This document shows, one piece after another, positions 25,395 through 37,186 of a DNA stretch of 64,000 nucleotides. Under the pieces are notes generated by a model. It saw only the letters and a program-made list of their open reading frames with translations. It was not told the DNA's origin and searched no databases. Each line of letters begins with the position of its first letter. Position 1 is the first letter of the stretch. The DNA is from Anseranas semipalmata (taxonomy: Eukaryota; Chordata; Aves; Anseriformes; Anseranatidae): assembly GCA_013399115.1 (NCBI GenBank), contig VXAA01001407.1, positions 489,265 to 553,264 on the forward strand. The letters are read 5' to 3'. Made by a program: the position numbers and the translations under genes.

Positions 25395-26535
25395 TAGAAT
25401 CATAGAATCATTTAGGTTGGAAAAGATCTCTAAGATCAACAAATCCACCCGTTAACCTAGCACTACCAAGTCTACCACTACACCATGTCCCTAAGCACCA
25501 CATCTACACGTCTTTTGAATACCTCCAGGGATGGGGACTCTGCTGCTTCCCTGGGCAGCCTGTTCCAATGCCTCACAACCCTTTCAGCGAAGAAATTTTT
25601 CCTAATATCCAACCTAAACCTCCCCTGGTGCAACTTGAGGCCATTTCCTCTTGTCCTATCGCTTGTTGCTTGGGAGAAGAGGTACCTGTAGAAAGCGATA
25701 AAGTCTCTCCTGAGCCTCCTCTTCTCNNNNNNNNNNNNNNNNNNNNNNNNNNNNNNNNNNNNNNNNNNNNNNNNNNNNNNNNNNNNNNNNNNNNNNNNNN
25801 NNNNNNNNNNNNNNNNNNNNNNNNNNNNNNNNNNNNNNNNNNNNNNNNNNNNNNNNNNNNNNNNNNNNNNNNNNNNNNNNNNNNNNNNNNNNNNNNNNNN
25901 NNNNNNNNNNNNNNNNNNNNNNNNNNNNNNNNNNNNNNNNNNNNNNNNNNNNNNNNNNNNNNNNNNNNNNNNNNNNNNNNNNNNNNNNNNNNNNNNNNNN
26001 NNNNNNNNNNNNNNNNNNNNNNNNNNNNNNNNNNNNNNNNNNNNNNNNNNNNNNNNNNNNNNNNNNNNNNNNNNNNNNNNNNNNNNNNNNNNNNNNNNNN
26101 NNNNNNNNNNNNNNNNNNNNNNNNNNNNNNNNNNNNNNNNNNNNNNNNNNNNNNNNNNNNNNNNNNNGAAGCGTACGCCAGTCCAAGCCATGAGCAGCCA
26201 GTCTCTGCAGAAGAATGCTATGGGAAACGGTGTTGAAAACTTTACTAAAGTCTAGGTAGACCACATTCACAGCATCTCCCTCACCCACTAAGTGTGTCAC
26301 CTTGTCACAGGAGATCAAGTTTGTCAAGCAGGACCTGCCTTTTGTAAACCCATGCTGACTAGGCCTGATCACCTGGGTGTCCTGCATGTGTTGCGTGATG
26401 GCAATCAGGATGATCTGCTCCACGAGCTTCCCTGGCACCGAAGTCAGACTGACAGGCCTGTATTTCCCTGGGTCCTCCTCCGGCCCTTCTTGTAGAAGGG
26501 CATCACATTTGCTAGCCGCCAGTCGACTGGGACCT
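25395..26535 (-). mobile_element. CR1 LINE, 5'-truncated, interrupted by an assembly gap
   Basis: Minus orientation. The 3' tip is at 25395-25410 (two copies of TAGAATCA). The minus strand from 25726 to 25478 encodes the ORF2 C-terminus, with [29 protein letters not shown] and [16 protein letters not shown]. To the right of the gap the minus strand encodes WRLANVMPFYKKGRR, PGKLVEQIILIAI, HGFTKGRSCLTNLIS and YLDFSKVFNTVSHSILL. This last is the catalytic palm block, with the usual AFD changed to VFN, so a catalytic aspartate is lost. A one-base shift is needed near 26475-26490. The copy starts abruptly near 26535 in the reverse transcriptase, so it is 5'-truncated. The palm core with the ADD motif falls in the N run. 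The copy is dead, but it is less decayed than the others in the window. Confidence 0.95.
25727..26167. other. Assembly gap (441 N)
   Basis: An unbroken run of N inside the CR1 element. Typical CR1 ORF2 spacing between the flanking pieces is roughly 230 codons (about 700 bp), so either the gap size is an underestimate or the copy has an internal deletion. The open frames on the two sides are also in different phase across the N run. Confidence 0.98.
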
Positions 26536-28985
26536 GAATACTTCCACTGACTGCAGTGGACAATACCCCATACGAGCTACAGAACCCCATAAGATTTTGC
26601 AAGGATGAGACCTAAGGGTTTTTTTTGCACTCTTGTAAACAGCTCATTGGAAGATTGTTTTGGGGAAAACTGTGGGTATTACAGACTAAACTAACACATT
26701 AATGTTTGCAGAACTTGTGTTAGCCAGAAGACTGTGGACTGATCACTGCACTCGGGTCAGAAGCCCTCCTCCACAGCCCAAACCCTCTCAAACTCACCCT
26801 ATTTAAGTGAATTTGAAATCATCCCACCTATTTCATTATTATTAATTGTTGATGTACAAATACTCAGCCTGAGACTATTTATATAGCGAAACTAATACTT
26901 ACAAATATAGTGATAAAATGCAAAATACACAAAGCCCATGCAAGAAGGATCTCCAGAGGAAGAGGCGGTTGGAGATGGCATATTTCTGCTTGAGGTGCTT
27001 TGTCACCTACTTTCAAACTTAAGATTCCTTCGATGCACCTTCTACCCAAAGTAGCAGGGTCTTGTAGTGTCCGAAGCACTTCAAGATAAAATGTACAGCT
27101 TCTCAGGAAGTGCTGGTGTAAGTAAAAGCTTCACAAAGGAGGTTTTAACACAGTGAAGCCAAATACCACCGGTAACTTTATATTCAGGTCAAACCTTTAT
27201 TCTAAGCTCATTTTCAAACAAAGTGGAGTACGTTGCTAGCAATTTTCTACTACAATGCCACACTGTTAAAGCGTTTTTTCAGAATTAGGGCAATCCGATG
27301 TACTAAAAAATATAATCAAGAATCCACTACTCTTGCAATGAGTAATAATCCCATTTTTTCAGCTTTGCCATCAGTTGCCTTCAGCATATCACTGTCACTG
27401 CTACAAAAGTGAATTAAAGCAAGATTTTCCTTTCGTCCTGCTTAATTTGGCACACAATTTTGTTTCTTGTGAATTTGGTAACATACTACAGCCTTTATGA
27501 ACAGTAATCATTGGAAGTATTAGGAAACAGAAGCTAAGGATTAACCTTGCATTAAAACTACTGTTGACCTTGTAAGAGTGATTATTTATTAGTCTGTGAA
27601 AATCATGACATAACCTCACAGCTCATATAACCATTCAGGTGTATTATAAAAATAAATAAATACCATCCCTCTCCCACCACCAACAGTACTACACTTGAAA
27701 TCACTTGCACTTAAATGACTTGAAACCTTAATACTGACATTTAACAGGTCAACACAAATCTGGCATTCAGATGATTTTTAAGATTAAAAAGTAAATTAAT
27801 CAGTAAATGTAATAATCATGGCATGATGAAAAAACTGCCTGCAAAAAAGAAAGACTTGAGTCGTCTTTGTAGCTAAGATGAGTAAGAAATTTTGCTTAGA
27901 ATACATAGAGTTAAAAAGCAACTACTTGGTCATACTCCGTTGTTTGTGCAGCACCAAATCTAAATCCAGGAGAGATTATGAGAAAATTTGCTGCAGGCTG
28001 TCAGACCTCATTAAGTTAATGGAACTGGTAAATTGGCTCATTTCCAGCACATTGTAGAAAGAAAAGCGCTTTCAGCTCAAGAGTGAAGGAGATCTAGTTT
28101 CGGTTTGGCAGCTAAAGGAGATTATTAGCTATAAATAATGGCTGCACTGAGATGACTTATATGGGACTGCTTGACCAAAATAAAGAAGAGACCAAAAACA
28201 TTAACATTTTGAAATGAACGATACAGTCTCTTTGTTGGGCAGAATCTAGAACAGCTTTGTAGACCTTTTTGTTTTAAAGCCTTACTATTTACAAAATCAT
28301 CTAAAAGTCTTCGTAACAAGCTTAACTGCCTCCAAACTCATTAATGGAGAGAAAATTCTTCTCTTTGTTGGGTCTTCAAATCTCTTGAAAAGAGGTTATG
28401 AAACCAATGGTTCAGAGCGAGGCAGTGATGTGCTCTGCTCTCTAATGGATGTAACACTCGGACTGAAATACCGTGAAGGGTTCTCAGATTCCCAGCAGCA
28501 GAAGGGTCCCAGGAACCACACTGGGAAGTGGGTACAAGCCAGCAGGATCAGTAGATGCTACTTTCTAGAGCGAGTAAAGGCAACAAAATGCTGAAGAATG
28601 TGACAGAGAGGAATTTCCCTGCCGATAATGAGATGTGCATCGCATACCATTTTTCTTACTCCAAATTTCTAAATGGTCAACTGCCTTTTAGTGGATAGTT
28701 CTATGCACTGTATTTTAATAGATATGAAAAAAAAAAAAAGAGATTCAACTTGCTTGTTCGAATACGCTTTGCTGTTTGACTGCTTGTACAATTGAAGATG
28801 GCTAGATTACCCTTTGAACTGATGCTGATAAACCCAAACTCGTGCATTGGGTCATTGCATGCCCAAAAATAAACAGTAGGACATGTGGACTGAAAACACT
28901 TCACAATTCTGGGGCTTATGTAGATACTGAGATCTGCAAAATTCAAGTTGAGATTTCAAACATCTACATGGCTAGGAAGTAGATC

Positions 28986-29001
28986 TATTTATTTATTTAT
29001 A
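28986..29001. repeat. (TTTA)n microsatellite
   Basis: Four TTTA units. Confidence 0.85.
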
Positions 29002-30246
29002 GTTAGATATATCTCCTTTGAAGTCGACTGGATATTCTTCCATTCTTCAGTGGTGAAATGTTTGAAACAGGTGTTGATTCACAGAACCAAAACAAGCCCT
29101 ATTTCTTCTGCATAAAATGAGAACAGGAATTCTGTTGTTTACTTAATTCATTCTTTCTTCGTCCTCTTATTGTTTTTCAGGAACACATTTTAAAGGAAAC
29201 ATAGGCCAGTTTCTATGTGTATTTTGCCCATGGCTTCTCTACCAAATCGTTGTGCAGGTGGCAGGGTCGGTGCATGAGCACCTGTCACCTTGCAACCTAG
29301 ATTAACATCACATACATCACTTGTCAGCATTGCATGGGAGTGACTTTTACTTCCTTGCAACCTGGTCCAAGTGGAAGCCAACTACCTAAATTCATGATAC
29401 GACCAACTTCCCCAGGCACCCAGTCACACTGGGTACAGGTAGGTACTTCATCTGTATATGTCTGCTTTTACTTTAGATTTTCTGGTGAGCAAGTGGTGAA
29501 TTCTGCCAAAAAAAGTAAACATGAGGCTCCCCGTTTATGAATGAAAGCTTTATTATGCTCTAAAAATTTCTGCACAGAAAAGGCTGCCTCCAACAACAAG
29601 CTGAGCTAAATGTGAAAAAAAAAAAACAAAAAAAGAAAAACATTAATGTGGTAACATGCTCCACTTTGACCAGGGATCTGGGGAGGAACAGATCAGACTG
29701 TAGGAACACTGGTCACGCTCTGATGCTGAGATGCCAATTTGAAGAGTTGGACTTACTTAAAAAACCTTGACTCACTGCATCCTTTACACAGAGGGTGGAA
29801 ATTCTGTACCTAACTCTATTACTTTAAAAACAAATCAAAACCGTGAAAGGAATTTTTATTTTTAATACTGCACAAGCATAGCTTACCTTCTGATGGCAAT
29901 AAAGTGCAATGTGTGAATGTTTCTGGAGGAATACTCAATAGGAAAATCTAGTGTTTAGCCACTCTGAAACATGACACCCATTTACTTACATTGAGAGCAA
30001 CATTCCTGCCTGATGTCCTCTCTGCCCTTTAAGCAAGGATATATGAAGATCATATCTAAACAGTTTACCCAAATGCTTGGTTTGAACACAAAACAAAATT
30101 CATTGTTTCTTTTCTAAACGCCCTTGATGACAGAAGCCAGAAAGAGTAGGCCTAGGGAAATGAGTCGCTACTATCGCGAAGACTGAGGATTACACATCCA
30201 AAAAAAAGCTCTTCTAGCTCTGAAACAGCTTTAACTATTTCCCCCC

Positions 30247-30260
30247 ACCACACACACACA
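30247..30260. repeat. (CA)n microsatellite
   Basis: Seven CA units directly after a C-rich stretch. Confidence 0.85.
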
Positions 30261-30787
30261 AAGGAGTGAAGAAAGACTGATCACAGTTTCAATCTAACAT
30301 TTATAATATTTAAACAACTAAGCACCCCCCCCAAGCAGATATAAACAAGCAGCTTCTCCTACTCCTCTCATCAAACAATGCAAGAAAATATTTTTCCCTT
30401 GTAACTTTTCAAGTCCATAAGCAGACTTTGTTCTCTCCCATTACAAGATCATGCACTTAATGTACTACACATTTATACCGAACTATTTCTTTAATATGGG
30501 ATCCTTCCAGCTCGAGATATTCTATGAAATGATACAGTCCCATCTGTACGCGGAGTGGGAGCCCGATGCCCAGCCACAAAAAACAAACGGCAAGTAAACA
30601 GGGAGAGAAAGATAGCTGAGAGCTTCCTGAATGAAGGGAAAATGATTCAGGAAGATACTCGAGCACATGAGCAGACTGACCTGATAGAGATTTAATTATA
30701 AACTTTGCTGAAACAAGTTTAAAACAGCCTGAATAAAATGTCCAACTCCGAGTGCAAGATATTCCAGAAAAAACAATATTCTGAGAA

Positions 30788-30826
30788 CTACAGCTGTAGC
30801 TATAGGCTTTCAGCTGTAGCTGAAAG
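30788..30826. promoter_or_regulatory. Two CAGCTG E-boxes in adjacent palindromes (candidate site)
   Basis: CTACAGCTGTAG (30788-30799) is a perfect 12-bp palindrome. CTTTCAGCT-GT-AGCTGAAAG (30807-30826) has perfect 9-bp arms. The 11-mer CAGCTGTAGCT occurs in both with a 20-bp period, placing two CAGCTG E-boxes 20 bp apart. CAGCTG is a known basic helix-loop-helix (for example myogenic factor) target word. Regulatory use is inference only; a small chance duplication is equally possible. Confidence 0.3.
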
Positions 30827-33800
30827 TTTCAGTAAGCTGAATTTTACTGACTTGTAGATCGAACTATACCCCTGCCTACAGCAACGTTACAGCCTGCATT
30901 CTGTCAGCTGTCTTCCTTTTTGGACACACTGGCCAGGCATTCTTTGACCACTTGCCTACTGCAATTACATTGATTTCCATAGAGGTTTCACCCACTTCCA
31001 GCTGTTAATGAAGAACTTTTCTGTCCTTAATGTATTCCAAACAGAACAGAAGCCAAAATGACTTGTTTGCAATTCATCATCTGTCTTTTGGGCGCGTATC
31101 AAGACTCCTACCCAAAAGAAATAGTAATTGAAGTCCACGTGCTTGTCCATTACTGCAACAGTGAGAAATAAACAAACAGGATTCTTATGGTGAATTTAGT
31201 ATTTAAAAAAACAAAAGTCTTCCTCAGTCACAAATTGTTAATTAACATAAGAGATACAAAAACAATAGGATACTACAACAATCACACAACTCGGTGACTC
31301 AGAAAACTCCTTTTGGCTAGGCAACATATGGGTGAGTGGTACCTGACCATCAGCTTCCAGGAAACATTTCAGTGGTTCCAGGCTGATACAATTTACCAAT
31401 GTAAATAAGCTGAAATATTTCGTTCAGCTCTTCCTCAAACAACACAGCAATGTTCTAAAAATCTTATGCCTGCTTTTTTTCCCCAGAGGAAAAAACACTG
31501 ATTTTGTATGCCCCAAATTTTAATCTGAAGTTATGCCAGTCACTTCCATACATCCATTTCTTGGTGACATTTAACTTTATTTTCTGTGACCATATATTCA
31601 AAATATTCATTCATAAATAGCACGGAGTGAAAAAAAAACATTTTATAATCTATACCTAAGCTTAAGTGTGAAAGAGTCACGCTATTTACAAAAAGGAACA
31701 ATTTTCAAACAAAAGAAATTACAGCCAACTTCTTCCTTGCAGAAGTCTGGAAATACCAAGGGGAGTTTTTATAAAAACTATAAATGGGGAACTCCTTTCC
31801 AGGGATGAGTTATTAAGAGTATGTAGTTAGAGAACAGAAGAGCATACCAAATACATATAATCTTACAGCCAGTTCTTAACAAATAAGTAAATACAATCAA
31901 ACCACTAGCACTGATTGAAAAGCAATGCCTGCATACGCAGATACAAGACACAACGTACAGAAATCCTACCCTCCACATACAGTCAGACATGTTTGAAGCA
32001 ATGTATCGCTTATACTCAAAGCAATACATGATAGAACAAATAGGTCTACATTCCTTCACAGAAATTACTTTTTAGCACCGAGATCAATTTTTTAGAACTA
32101 CTTAGGATTACAAAGAGGTCAATAAACCAATTACTTTGGGCAATGGTGCAAAATAAGTACTAGTAAAGTAATTAACGCCCTTTTCCTTCTTTCCACATCA
32201 CGGAGTGTTAATAAATTGGGCTTTTGTCACTATCCAGTATTTTCTTTACAACAAATTTCTTCGTTCAAATCCATCTTTTTTATGGCTCCCTGTTAATACT
32301 TTAAAATGCCAGACTAATTAGATTTGCATTTCAACTGTTAAGTCACAAGCTCTATTTTCATCTCTGTTCAGACGCTCTATTTTCTGATATTCCTAATGAG
32401 GCAATACTTTTATTTAAAGGTGGTGATCCTTTATGGGATTTCTAGTAGCTTATTAGTTATGTGAAGAGGATCTTGCAGGAGTTCCCACGTATATCGCTTA
32501 AGCACAGCACAGCAACACGCACGTTAGTGATGAACATTAGCGCACCATTAAATCCAAGACCTCCTATAACCTACAGTTCCCCTTTTTACAGGATCATCCT
32601 GTTTGTAACCGCAGAATTCTAATTATTCCCTTCCCTCATATGATATTTTGAGTCATTTAGTGCATTTTAAATTTATCGGCTTGATCACTGCACTAGTTAA
32701 GCATCTTATTTACCTCCAGGAAAGGTGAAGAGAAAAATCAGTGCTGGACAGTGTCAGCACTTCAGGCTATAAAGACTGCAGGGCAGAAAACCGTGTTTTC
32801 CCCATATTTCAGCTGGGTCCCGGATCTTCCCAGGGAACCGTCAATAAACATGCTACTCAGTAAGTAGACTAGTGTCAAAGTCAGCAACCCACCCAAGTAT
32901 TTTTATAGAGCCACCCACAGGAAAAATGCTCACGTTCCATAAAATGCAACTTATCTTCAGCCCGTTCGTGAACAGGAAAATAGGATAAGACAGTAATTCC
33001 TCTTCTGCAACATGAGCTAATGTGAATTTTTACTCTGGAAAGGACAGCAGTAAATACCTTGAGCATCTGCTTTTGAGAAGGAAATTGCAACAGTAGGAGA
33101 GTTCTATTGCCGAAAACACTGAGTAAAACAAAAATCTTTTAAGGAATTTTTCTTCCTGAAAAGAAAAAAAAAGAAAACACCCAAACACTAGACTCTTCCA
33201 CCCAAGCTGCTATTACCATGATTCACAGAGAGAAAATGTAACCAGGGGCACATCAACAGCAAGGCTTGGACCTAGTTATATACATGGAAGAGCAAGAAAC
33301 CCCACTCCAAGCAGGCAAGCTGACTAAACAGCAGAACAACGGGGCTTCTGCTGGTCCTTGAAGAAAACTCGGGGGTCTCTGCCATCCAGGCCTTTCCTAT
33401 GGTAAAATACTGTGCATGCCAACATTATGAACTAAATCAACCATCATTATTCACTGTACCCCCAAAATGATTCTTGTGCCTTGGAAACACATTCAGAATT
33501 GGCTCTCCTTCATCAGAGATCCTACGCACTGGGATAAAGGCTGTGATGAATTAATATACAGGTGGAGCTGAGATCTGAGCACATACATCAAGTGTTTCTG
33601 AAGCCGTTGAGAATTATGCCTATATCTTAAATGGAATTTTGGCCCTTATGCATTTCTGGTTCTTCTCTTTCTGAGTAGCTTGTGGTGAAGAGTAGGAAGG
33701 GAAAAGAGCCAAACATGCCAAATGCAGCCTATATCACCACCTTTGCTTCACTCAGTGGTGAATGAAGTCATTAGCTTGAAAATCTGGATCTGGAAGAAGC

Positions 33801-34149
33801 TTTGAAACCACTTACAGCCTTCAGAATTCCACCTGGGAGATAATTTGCCAAGGTGCTAAGTGGAGACAAAGCCAAAGTTCCTGGTTCAGCCAACCCAGCT
33901 GCATGGCAGGAGCCTCCTGCCAAGAACGTGGAGGTACTGAATTGCAAAGTCAGATATAAGACTGCACGATTCCCACAGCCACACACCCAATTTAAATCCC
34001 TGAGCTAATGTTTGTAAAGGGCCTTGAAGATGAAAAGTACCATGCACAATAAGTCCTAAGTAAAATTATTAAAAACAACACTTCACGAAAAGAGATTAAT
34101 TATGCTATTACTGGTTGCACATGTGAGTTTTCCATAAAAGTAGAAATCT

Positions 34150-34274
34150 GGGCCCCAGTTCAACCAAGCAGTTTAACATATGTCTAACTTATAAGTACAC
34201 GAGTAGTCCCATTTAAATTAGTGAGACCACTCATGCTTAAAAGTTAGGCATAAGTTCCTGCTTGGGGCCTTGGG
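34150..34274. mobile_element. Palindromic MITE-like element, both arms present
   Basis: The left arm (GGGCCCCAGTTCAACCAAGCAG... then TCTAACTTATAAG, then AGTAGTCCCATT) pairs with the right arm. The right arm, read in reverse complement, is CCCAAGGCCCCAAGCAGG, then GCCTAACTTTTAAG, then GAGTGGTCTCACT. The centre is a decayed AGTCCCATT-AA-TTAGTGAGACC. This matches my memory of an amniote palindromic element with a TAGTCCCATTGA centre and GGGCC ends. No transposase is encoded. The name and superfamily are not assigned. Confidence 0.6.
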
Positions 34275-34295
34275 ATTAGAGAGACAGGCACAAAG

Positions 34296-34335
34296 AGACA
34301 GGAACCTAACACCTCTTTAAGCATCTCAGCCTCAA
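34296..34335. mobile_element. Fragment of another MITE-like element
   Basis: The stretch AGGAACCTAACACCTCTTTAAGCATCTCAGCC resembles a decayed AGGTGCCTAAATACCTTTGAGGATCTGGGCC end, which I recall from archosaur/turtle palindromic elements. It is only about 32 bases, so the call is weak. Confidence 0.3.
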
Positions 34336-35940
34336 ATAGTGACATGTTTTCTTACCTCAGAGGAACTTAACTACCTAGATACCAAAGTTTCTGCCCAAAA
34401 ATGTCACCTACAAGCCTAAAAGTCTTCCACACGGAATGTGCCAGTATGCCCTGATTCTGTTCCAGAGGTGGGGGCACCCATCTGCTGGACAGATTCGCAG
34501 GTAGACTTCTTCAAAGGTGTCCAGCTTTAAGGACACGATTGCTGGGTGAAATCTTGCCCAGACCTTGGCTTTGAAAAGGCAGTATCGACTCCTTCTACCA
34601 CTTGCCAACTACTTGAAGCGCTCACTTGGAAGGAGCAACACCAATTCCCCTTCATCCTTTTCTTGACCTTCCTCAGTACAAACAAAGCTGAATGGAGATG
34701 GCTCCCGTTCTGCAACTGTCCATAAAGGTTTCAACCACTGTCTTGAGTTTAAAGGGTGCTTGCATCAATTGCCCTCTGGCACAGAGTCATCTCTGAGGGA
34801 TGGTGTTAATACCATTAAAATTCAGGAGAAAAAGGAAAACAGTGATGAAAAATTATTGTTAATTTAAGTTCTTCAAAATAGAAGATGTTAACAAATCCAA
34901 TTCTGAGTGAATACTGGCCTTTAAGGAAATTGAAGGAAACACAAAATTCTCCAGACAACTTCCTTAGTAGTTCCCACAGTAGTTCCCATTGCAAATACCG
35001 TTTCTGCTCTTCCTTTATTGTATACACTTTTTTACTTACTTGATGGCACAGTTAACGCTATCTGCACTTACCCCACTTGTTTCAACTGAAGATCAAATGT
35101 AACAGCAATCAGAATATTATGGTCTTATCCTATAGTTTATGTTTCTGGGGGTATTTGTTACTTTCATGCTCTTCATTCTTTAAAAGGTTGCTCAGGCTCC
35201 TCTTAAACAGTTTTCTTTATAAGTTACGTTTAAGGTGGAAAACAAATCAGAAAGCAAAAAGAGCTCAAGATTTCATTTTCTCCTTCTGAACAATGCACAA
35301 TAACTGCTCTTTCCTGTAGCCACAATTGTTGCAGAGAGACCAGGAGGAGGTTCTTTTTATCGATTTGTTTGTAATTGCCATCCTGAGGAATGACCCTACA
35401 ACTGGATTTTCCTTCCTGGAATGGATTATGGATTATGTACTGGCACACGGATTCATTAAAACAGAATGAAAGGAAATTTCTCAGACAAAAACCTCTTTCC
35501 CTTATTTTAGTGACACACAAAATATCTGTCAGGCAATTATCAGTCTTTCTCAGATCGAATATTTCCTACATTTTCAGACAAATATAGCAGCATTTTTTTT
35601 CAATGTCCAAATAACCTGCAAATTAAATCTACACAAATGTTGACATTTGGCAGCCAGAGCTCTCTTTACTGCCTGAGGAATATCTGCTTTGCTTTGCACG
35701 CATCCTTCAAGTGACACAACTAAGTGCCCCAAAGAGCCTTAAAGAAACAATAACGGGAGAAAGAAGTCAACTCTGGCAGACAGAGAATATCATTTTAGGT
35801 AAAGAAACTCTGCATATGGTGCCCTCTTTATAAAAATAGTCATTTATTGGGAAACATACCTCACTTTGAAAGAAAAATCTGGATAAAGTGAATCCTACAG
35901 AGAAAAGTAAATCACTTATCTTTTTGAATAAAGACAATAG

Positions 35941-35957
35941 TTTTTTTTTTTTTTTTT
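35941..35957. repeat. Poly-T run
   Basis: Seventeen consecutive T bases with no recognisable retroelement next to them. Confidence 0.9.
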
Positions 35958-37118
35958 AATTACAGGCATTTTTTATAGGAGTAAATCAAACACTATGTAA
36001 TGAAAACGAGAGCGAAGTAGCAGGAAACTTGTGAATGCTGTATTTAACAGCCACGTAAAACACCTTTATTACTAGAGGTTCTCTTGTGTAACAGCCATTG
36101 CTAAGTTTTTCTTCCTACATTTAATAATATCCACTTGCCTTTTTCCTCTGCTTTGACATTCTCTTACACATACATACGTGTAGATACCCTCCTTCTAGCC
36201 AGCTCTGTGAGAACTCTCCATCTGGTCTGCAAACTGTAGAATTTCCTTTCCCATCTATCTCAGAAATATAGTCCCATGACCCACAGGTCACCATCTGCTC
36301 AGTTACACTGGCACAATGCCTAGTATGCTTGAGGTAATGCCACCATCCTTTCCTCCAATTGTAAACTCCCAACAAGGCAGACATCTACCAGAGTGTTTGC
36401 ACACAATGAGGCAGCTCCCAGTGAGATTATAGTTAAGACACCACAGAAATTCCCTTCATCTACAGTAGCCTAGGATGTGGGAATGACCAAAGACACATGC
36501 AGTCTCTCTTGATCAAAGGTCATTCTTAGGAACAAAGCAGTCAGTGCTGATGGGTCCAAGATAGCATAATATAACACACACACATAATTGTGTCCAGCAT
36601 GTGTGGTTCCCCCCCAGTTCCTCTCTTAATGATCTTTGCTTCACTCAGTATTCATTTGCGTACAATCTCCTATTCTCAGGATGCCCTAGAGCAGAACAAA
36701 TTATACTAAACATAAGTGAAATCAAACAAAGTTTTCATTGAGTACCATTCATAACATTTACAAACAAGCCTCTTGTGTTAACTTTCTCAGAAATAATTGG
36801 CAGGTTCAATTTTACATAACTAGATTTTTTTTTAGGTGTACCTACGCAATACAGTAACAAAAAATCTCACATGACTTATTAAGATCAAAGGAAAAATCAA
36901 GATGATTTTTATATTACCAATAGGAGATAGGGAACTATATCATTCACCTAGTTACACAATGTATGTGCTAAGACACTTTTCACTTTTTTTTTTTGCAAGT
37001 GTTATTAGATATAAAAAACAAACTATGAATGGATGCTTGCCAGTTTCTGCAGTACATATTATTGTTAGAAGTCTTCTTTTGAAGTATTCCAACATTTTAA
37101 GTCCAGAGTAACTCCCAT

Positions 37119-37186
37119 GGCCTAGGTGGAATTACTCCAGATTTATATACTTACTCACTAACACCCATTAAAAATCAGAATTCAGC
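37119..37186. mobile_element. Half of a palindromic MITE-like element
   Basis: GGTGGAATTACTCCAGATTTATA, followed after a spacer by AAAATCAGAATTCAGCC, resembles the second half of the element whose first half is suggested at 17462-17520 (GGAGTTACTCCAGATTTACAC ... CAGAATTTGGCC as I recall it). Divergence is high. Confidence 0.4.

Larger units (their letters stand above)
26536..34149. other. Intronic sequence, no gene seen
   Basis: AT-rich intron with a TTTA tract (28986-29001), an A-rich tract (29614-29640), a CA tract (30247-30260), a CAGCTG palindrome pair (30788-30826) and A-rich sequence near 33160-33180. At about 34005-34080 the sequence GTTTGTAAAGGGCCTTGAAGATGAAAAGTACC resembles the tail of an old amniote SINE, but only weakly. 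No exon or RNA gene. Confidence 0.6.

Noticed and set aside
25568..26236. 222-codon plus-strand frame
   Set aside because: Most of it is the N run, and the rest is antisense to CR1 ORF2.
34005..34080. GTTTGTAAAGGGCCTTGAAGATGAAAAGTACC as a SINE tail
   Set aside because: Resemblance to an amniote SINE tail (TGTAAAGCGCTTTGA...) is limited, and no core or tRNA-like head is visible upstream, so it is only mentioned in the block entry.
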